Positions 62,183-64,000 of a stretch of 64,000 bases of DNA are shown here, piece by piece (the first letter of the stretch is position 1; the number at the start of each line of letters is the position of its first letter). The stretch comes from Flavobacteriaceae bacterium. Its GTDB lineage: Bacteria > Bacteroidota > Bacteroidia > Flavobacteriales > Flavobacteriaceae. Location of the stretch: assembly GCA_019634365.1 (NCBI GenBank), contig JAHQVM010000003.1, positions 45,492 to 109,491 of the forward strand, written 5' to 3'. A program made the translations under genes and the position numbers. A model generated the notes under the pieces. It was not told the origin of the DNA. It did no database searches and saw only the letters and a list, made by a program, of their open reading frames with translations.

Positions 62183-62836
62183 TTAGTTTCCTTTGCGATA
62201 ATCGGCCAAGAATTTTTCCAACCCAATATCGGTTAAAGGATGCTTCAATAATCCTTCGATAGAAGAAAGTGGGCCTGTCATTACATCGGCACCAATTTTG
62301 GCGCAATCTATCACATGCATAGTATGTCGAACAGAAGCTGCCAAAATCTCGGTTCCGAATCCGTAGTTATCGTAAATATGTCGGATTTCAGCAATTAAAT
62401 TAAGACCGTCGGTAGAAATATCATCCAAGCGACCAATAAATGGGGAAACATAAGTGGCTCCGGCTTTCGCAGCCAAAATGGCCTGTCCTGGAGAGAATAC
62501 CAAGGTAACATTGGTCTTTATTCCTTTATCACTAAAGTATTTGCAAGCCTGTACACCCGCTTTGATCATCGGTAATTTAATCACGATCTGATCGTGTAAG
62601 GCAGCCAATTCTTCACCTTCTTTGACCATCCCATCAAAATCGGTCGAAATCACCTCAGCAGAAACATCGCCATCCACTATATTGCAGATATCCACATAAT
62701 GCTTTAAGATATTATCACGCCCCGTGATGCCTTCTTTTGCCATGAGGGAAGGGTTGGTGGTTACACCGTCCAATACCCCTAGGTTTTGGGCTTCACGAAT
62801 TTGATCTAAATTTGCTGTATCGATGAAGAATTTCAT
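62183..62836 (-). CDS. fsa: Small transaldolase / fructose-6-phosphate aldolase
   Basis: A 217-residue cytoplasmic TIM-barrel protein from the ATG at 62836 ([16 protein letters not shown] is the usual start). Motifs are [14 protein letters not shown] (near residues 24-37), the Schiff-base Lys in [11 protein letters not shown] (near 86) and [11 protein letters not shown] followed by [11 protein letters not shown] (about 108-135). The length is that of the TalC/FSA subfamily. Whether it works as transaldolase in the pentose phosphate pathway or as F6P aldolase cannot be read from sequence. Confidence 0.92.
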   Translation of the reverse strand: MKFFIDTANLDQIREAQNLGVLDGVTTNPSLMAKEGITGRDNILKHYVDICNIVDGDVSAEVISTDFDGMVKEGEELAALHDQIVIKLPMIKAGVQACKYFSDKGIKTNVTLVFSPGQAILAAKAGATYVSPFIGRLDDISTDGLNLIAEIRHIYDNYGFGTEILAASVRHTMHVIDCAKIGADVMTGPLSSIEGLLKHPLTDIGLEKFLADYRKGN

Positions 62837-62935
62837 AGTATCCGATTTTAGTTTTGATGTGGCAAAAATACGCAACTAAATAGCCTTCGGAAACGATTCC
62901 CTTCAAAATTTATAACATAAAAATGTTAATAAGGC

Positions 62936-63745
62936 TTACTTGAGCTTGTAGTGGTTCATCAGCATGCGCTCATAGACCTTGTCTGGTAAAATCCGTTTGA
63001 GGACAATTGAAAATTTCTGAAGAAAAGCCCCGACTTTATAGTGAATCTTCGGGGTTGGAGTTTCAATAATACGATATACTTTTTGAGCCATGATATTGGG
63101 ATCACTTCCTCCGTCCACATGTTCATTCATCATAGCCAATGTATCTCCATAGGCCTTCTCATAAGGAGAGCCTTCAATCACGGGTGCGTGATATCTTCCT
63201 TGTGCAATATTCGTAGCAAAATCGCCTGGAGCCACATTGGTCATCTGAATTCCAAATTGTTTGGTTTCCATCCTGTAAGCCTCGGTAATCAATTCCAAAG
63301 CCCCTTTGGTTGCACTGTAGATTCCGCGATAGGGCAAGCCCATATAACCTGCAATGGAAGTAATGTTCAGAATATGGCCCTTCCCCTGCTCCCGCATGGC
63401 AGGTATCACCGCTTTTATTACTGAAAGGGGACCGTAAAAGTTGGTTTCGAAGGCATTCCTTATCTCTTCCGTAGGAGTTTCTTCTATAGGACCCGTAATC
63501 CCTACTCCAGCATTGTTCACCAGAACATCCAATCTGCCTTCTTGTTCGAGGATGCTATGAACAGCTTCAACAATGGTTTCTTCCTTGGTAACATCCAATG
63601 CCAATAACTTAAATGGAACAGCATCTACATATTTTGAAGGATTACGGCTGGTTCCATAGACTGTGAATCCCTTTTCGTGGAGGTATTCCCCTATTGCTTT
63701 TCCAATGCCGGAAGATCCTCCGGTAATCAATACAACTTTTGGCAT
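62936..63745 (-). CDS. SDR family oxidoreductase
   Basis: A 269-residue classical short-chain dehydrogenase. The cofactor loop is TGGSSGIGKAIGE (residues 8-20), NNAGVGITGPI (near 85), the catalytic Ser in ITSIAGYMG (near 135) and YSATKGA (Tyr/Lys near 152-156). TSRNP after beta-2 favours NADP(H). The C-terminal 40 residues are basic and hydrophobic (FLQKFSIVLKRILP). Substrate not predictable. Confidence 0.9.
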   Translation of the reverse strand: MPKVVLITGGSSGIGKAIGEYLHEKGFTVYGTSRNPSKYVDAVPFKLLALDVTKEETIVEAVHSILEQEGRLDVLVNNAGVGITGPIEETPTEEIRNAFETNFYGPLSVIKAVIPAMREQGKGHILNITSIAGYMGLPYRGIYSATKGALELITEAYRMETKQFGIQMTNVAPGDFATNIAQGRYHAPVIEGSPYEKAYGDTLAMMNEHVDGGSDPNIMAQKVYRIIETPTPKIHYKVGAFLQKFSIVLKRILPDKVYERMLMNHYKLK

Positions 63746-63825
63746 AAACGTTAATGTGGGGACAAAGATGGCGATGAGAAATTAGTATTCCAAATCGAAG
63801 TGGTTTTTAGTTCGATTAGGGCCAT

Positions 63826-63927
63826 AAAAAAATGGCAAGCTACCTACATCACACCGCTACGACCGAATACCCTTGCTGCGTTCCCACCCTGGGGGATTCA
63901 ACGGGAGCTGGTTGTGTAGGACTTGCC
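63826..63927 (-). ncRNA. ffs: Signal recognition particle RNA (4.5S, small bacterial type)
   Basis: On the minus strand the RNA begins GGCAAGTCC and ends with the pairing CTTGCC followed by seven T (terminator). The apical part holds the conserved SRP element CAGGGTGGGAACGCAGCAAGG, with the GGAA tetraloop closed by GTG/CGC and the AGCA internal loop that binds Ffh. It guides nascent membrane and secreted proteins to the translocase. The promoter is at 63932-63962. Confidence 0.9.
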
Positions 63928-63931
63928 GGTG

Positions 63932-63962
63932 CAAATATACGCCCATTTTAAAGTTCCTACAA
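63932..63962 (-). promoter_or_regulatory. Promoter of SRP RNA (TTG-N20-TATATTTG)
   Basis: Minus-strand TTG (63962-63960), 20-bp spacer and TATATTTG (63939-63932), the same box and spacing as the tRNA-His promoter, 5 bp before the predicted RNA start. Beyond it to the window end I see no gene. Confidence 0.7.
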
Positions 63963-64000
63963 GCATTTTTCTATCAATTATTTATAGGCTATCTTGCCCA

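Noticed and set aside
1-64000. CRISPR arrays, insertion sequences, rRNA genes, riboswitches
   Set aside because: I looked for regular direct repeats, transposase-like proteins, rRNA signatures and known riboswitch cores, and found none that I could support.

Overview
The window is chromosomal DNA of a marine-type member of Flavobacteriaceae (phylum Bacteroidota). The evidence is type IX secretion system (T9SS) cargo with C-terminal sorting domains, a PorP/SprF protein, the BshB1 bacillithiol enzyme, a MenA/C/E menaquinone set, DUF2911 and DUF6090 proteins, a CAL67264-type small membrane protein, and promoters of the Bacteroidota form TTG-N17-20-TAnnTTTG with no obvious Shine-Dalgarno sites. 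I cannot assign a genus. Gene density is high and most content is core or housekeeping. I see no prophage, insertion sequence, CRISPR array or rRNA operon.

Layout. 0-2.4 kb: the end of a T9SS type B cargo gene with its PorP/SprF partner, then a LamG cargo gene. 2.4-7.7 kb: tRNA-His, bshB1 with a Cys/Met-type PLP enzyme, the hutI-hutG histidine-degradation pair, and a MarR-GNAT fusion regulator with an operator-like inverted repeat at its start codon. 7.8-15.9 kb: a metallo-beta-lactamase-fold lipoprotein, an S9 peptidase, a BNR/Asp-box T9SS protein, a PhyH dioxygenase, a CAT-like acyltransferase and a HAD hydrolase. 15.9-21.7 kb: ettA, a 59-residue membrane protein, an acyl-CoA carboxylase beta subunit, a VOC protein, an MFS transporter with no standard start codon at its expected N-terminus, and DoxX. 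21.7-26.5 kb: an M24 peptidase and two adjacent genes in which the N-terminal part of a SusC-type receptor (carboxypeptidase-regulatory domain plus TonB plug) occurs without a barrel, once alone and once fused to a von Willebrand A module. 26.5-31.3 kb: the menaquinone genes. 31.4-49.2 kb: a choice-of-anchor I T9SS protein, holA, an HsdR-N protein, GT2, OmpA, an orphan contractile-sheath C-terminal domain, Sua5, an esterase, a UvrD/PcrA helicase, an M20 amidohydrolase, a GltB-like enzyme and an M1 peptidase. 49.2-64 kb: recG, PAP2, DUF2911, TlpA, a charged coiled-coil protein plus acidic lipoprotein, pheT, an ABC-F ATPase, a redox-dead thioredoxin-like lipoprotein, a small transaldolase, an SDR and the SRP RNA.

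The most unusual signal is at 23.9-26.5 kb. Three minus-strand promoter regions there share one architecture: two TGAG-core elements whose starts are exactly 21 bp apart, with the proximal one exactly 29 bp from a TAnnTTT box. Two drive the barrel-less plug genes, with the elements at the same 63-bp distance from each start codon. The third precedes a short non-coding stretch ending in a terminator, so it may make a small RNA. The 21-bp direct-repeat spacing is that expected of a LytTR-type response regulator. I read this as a small regulon built around decoy or scaffold-like plug proteins; its function is unknown.
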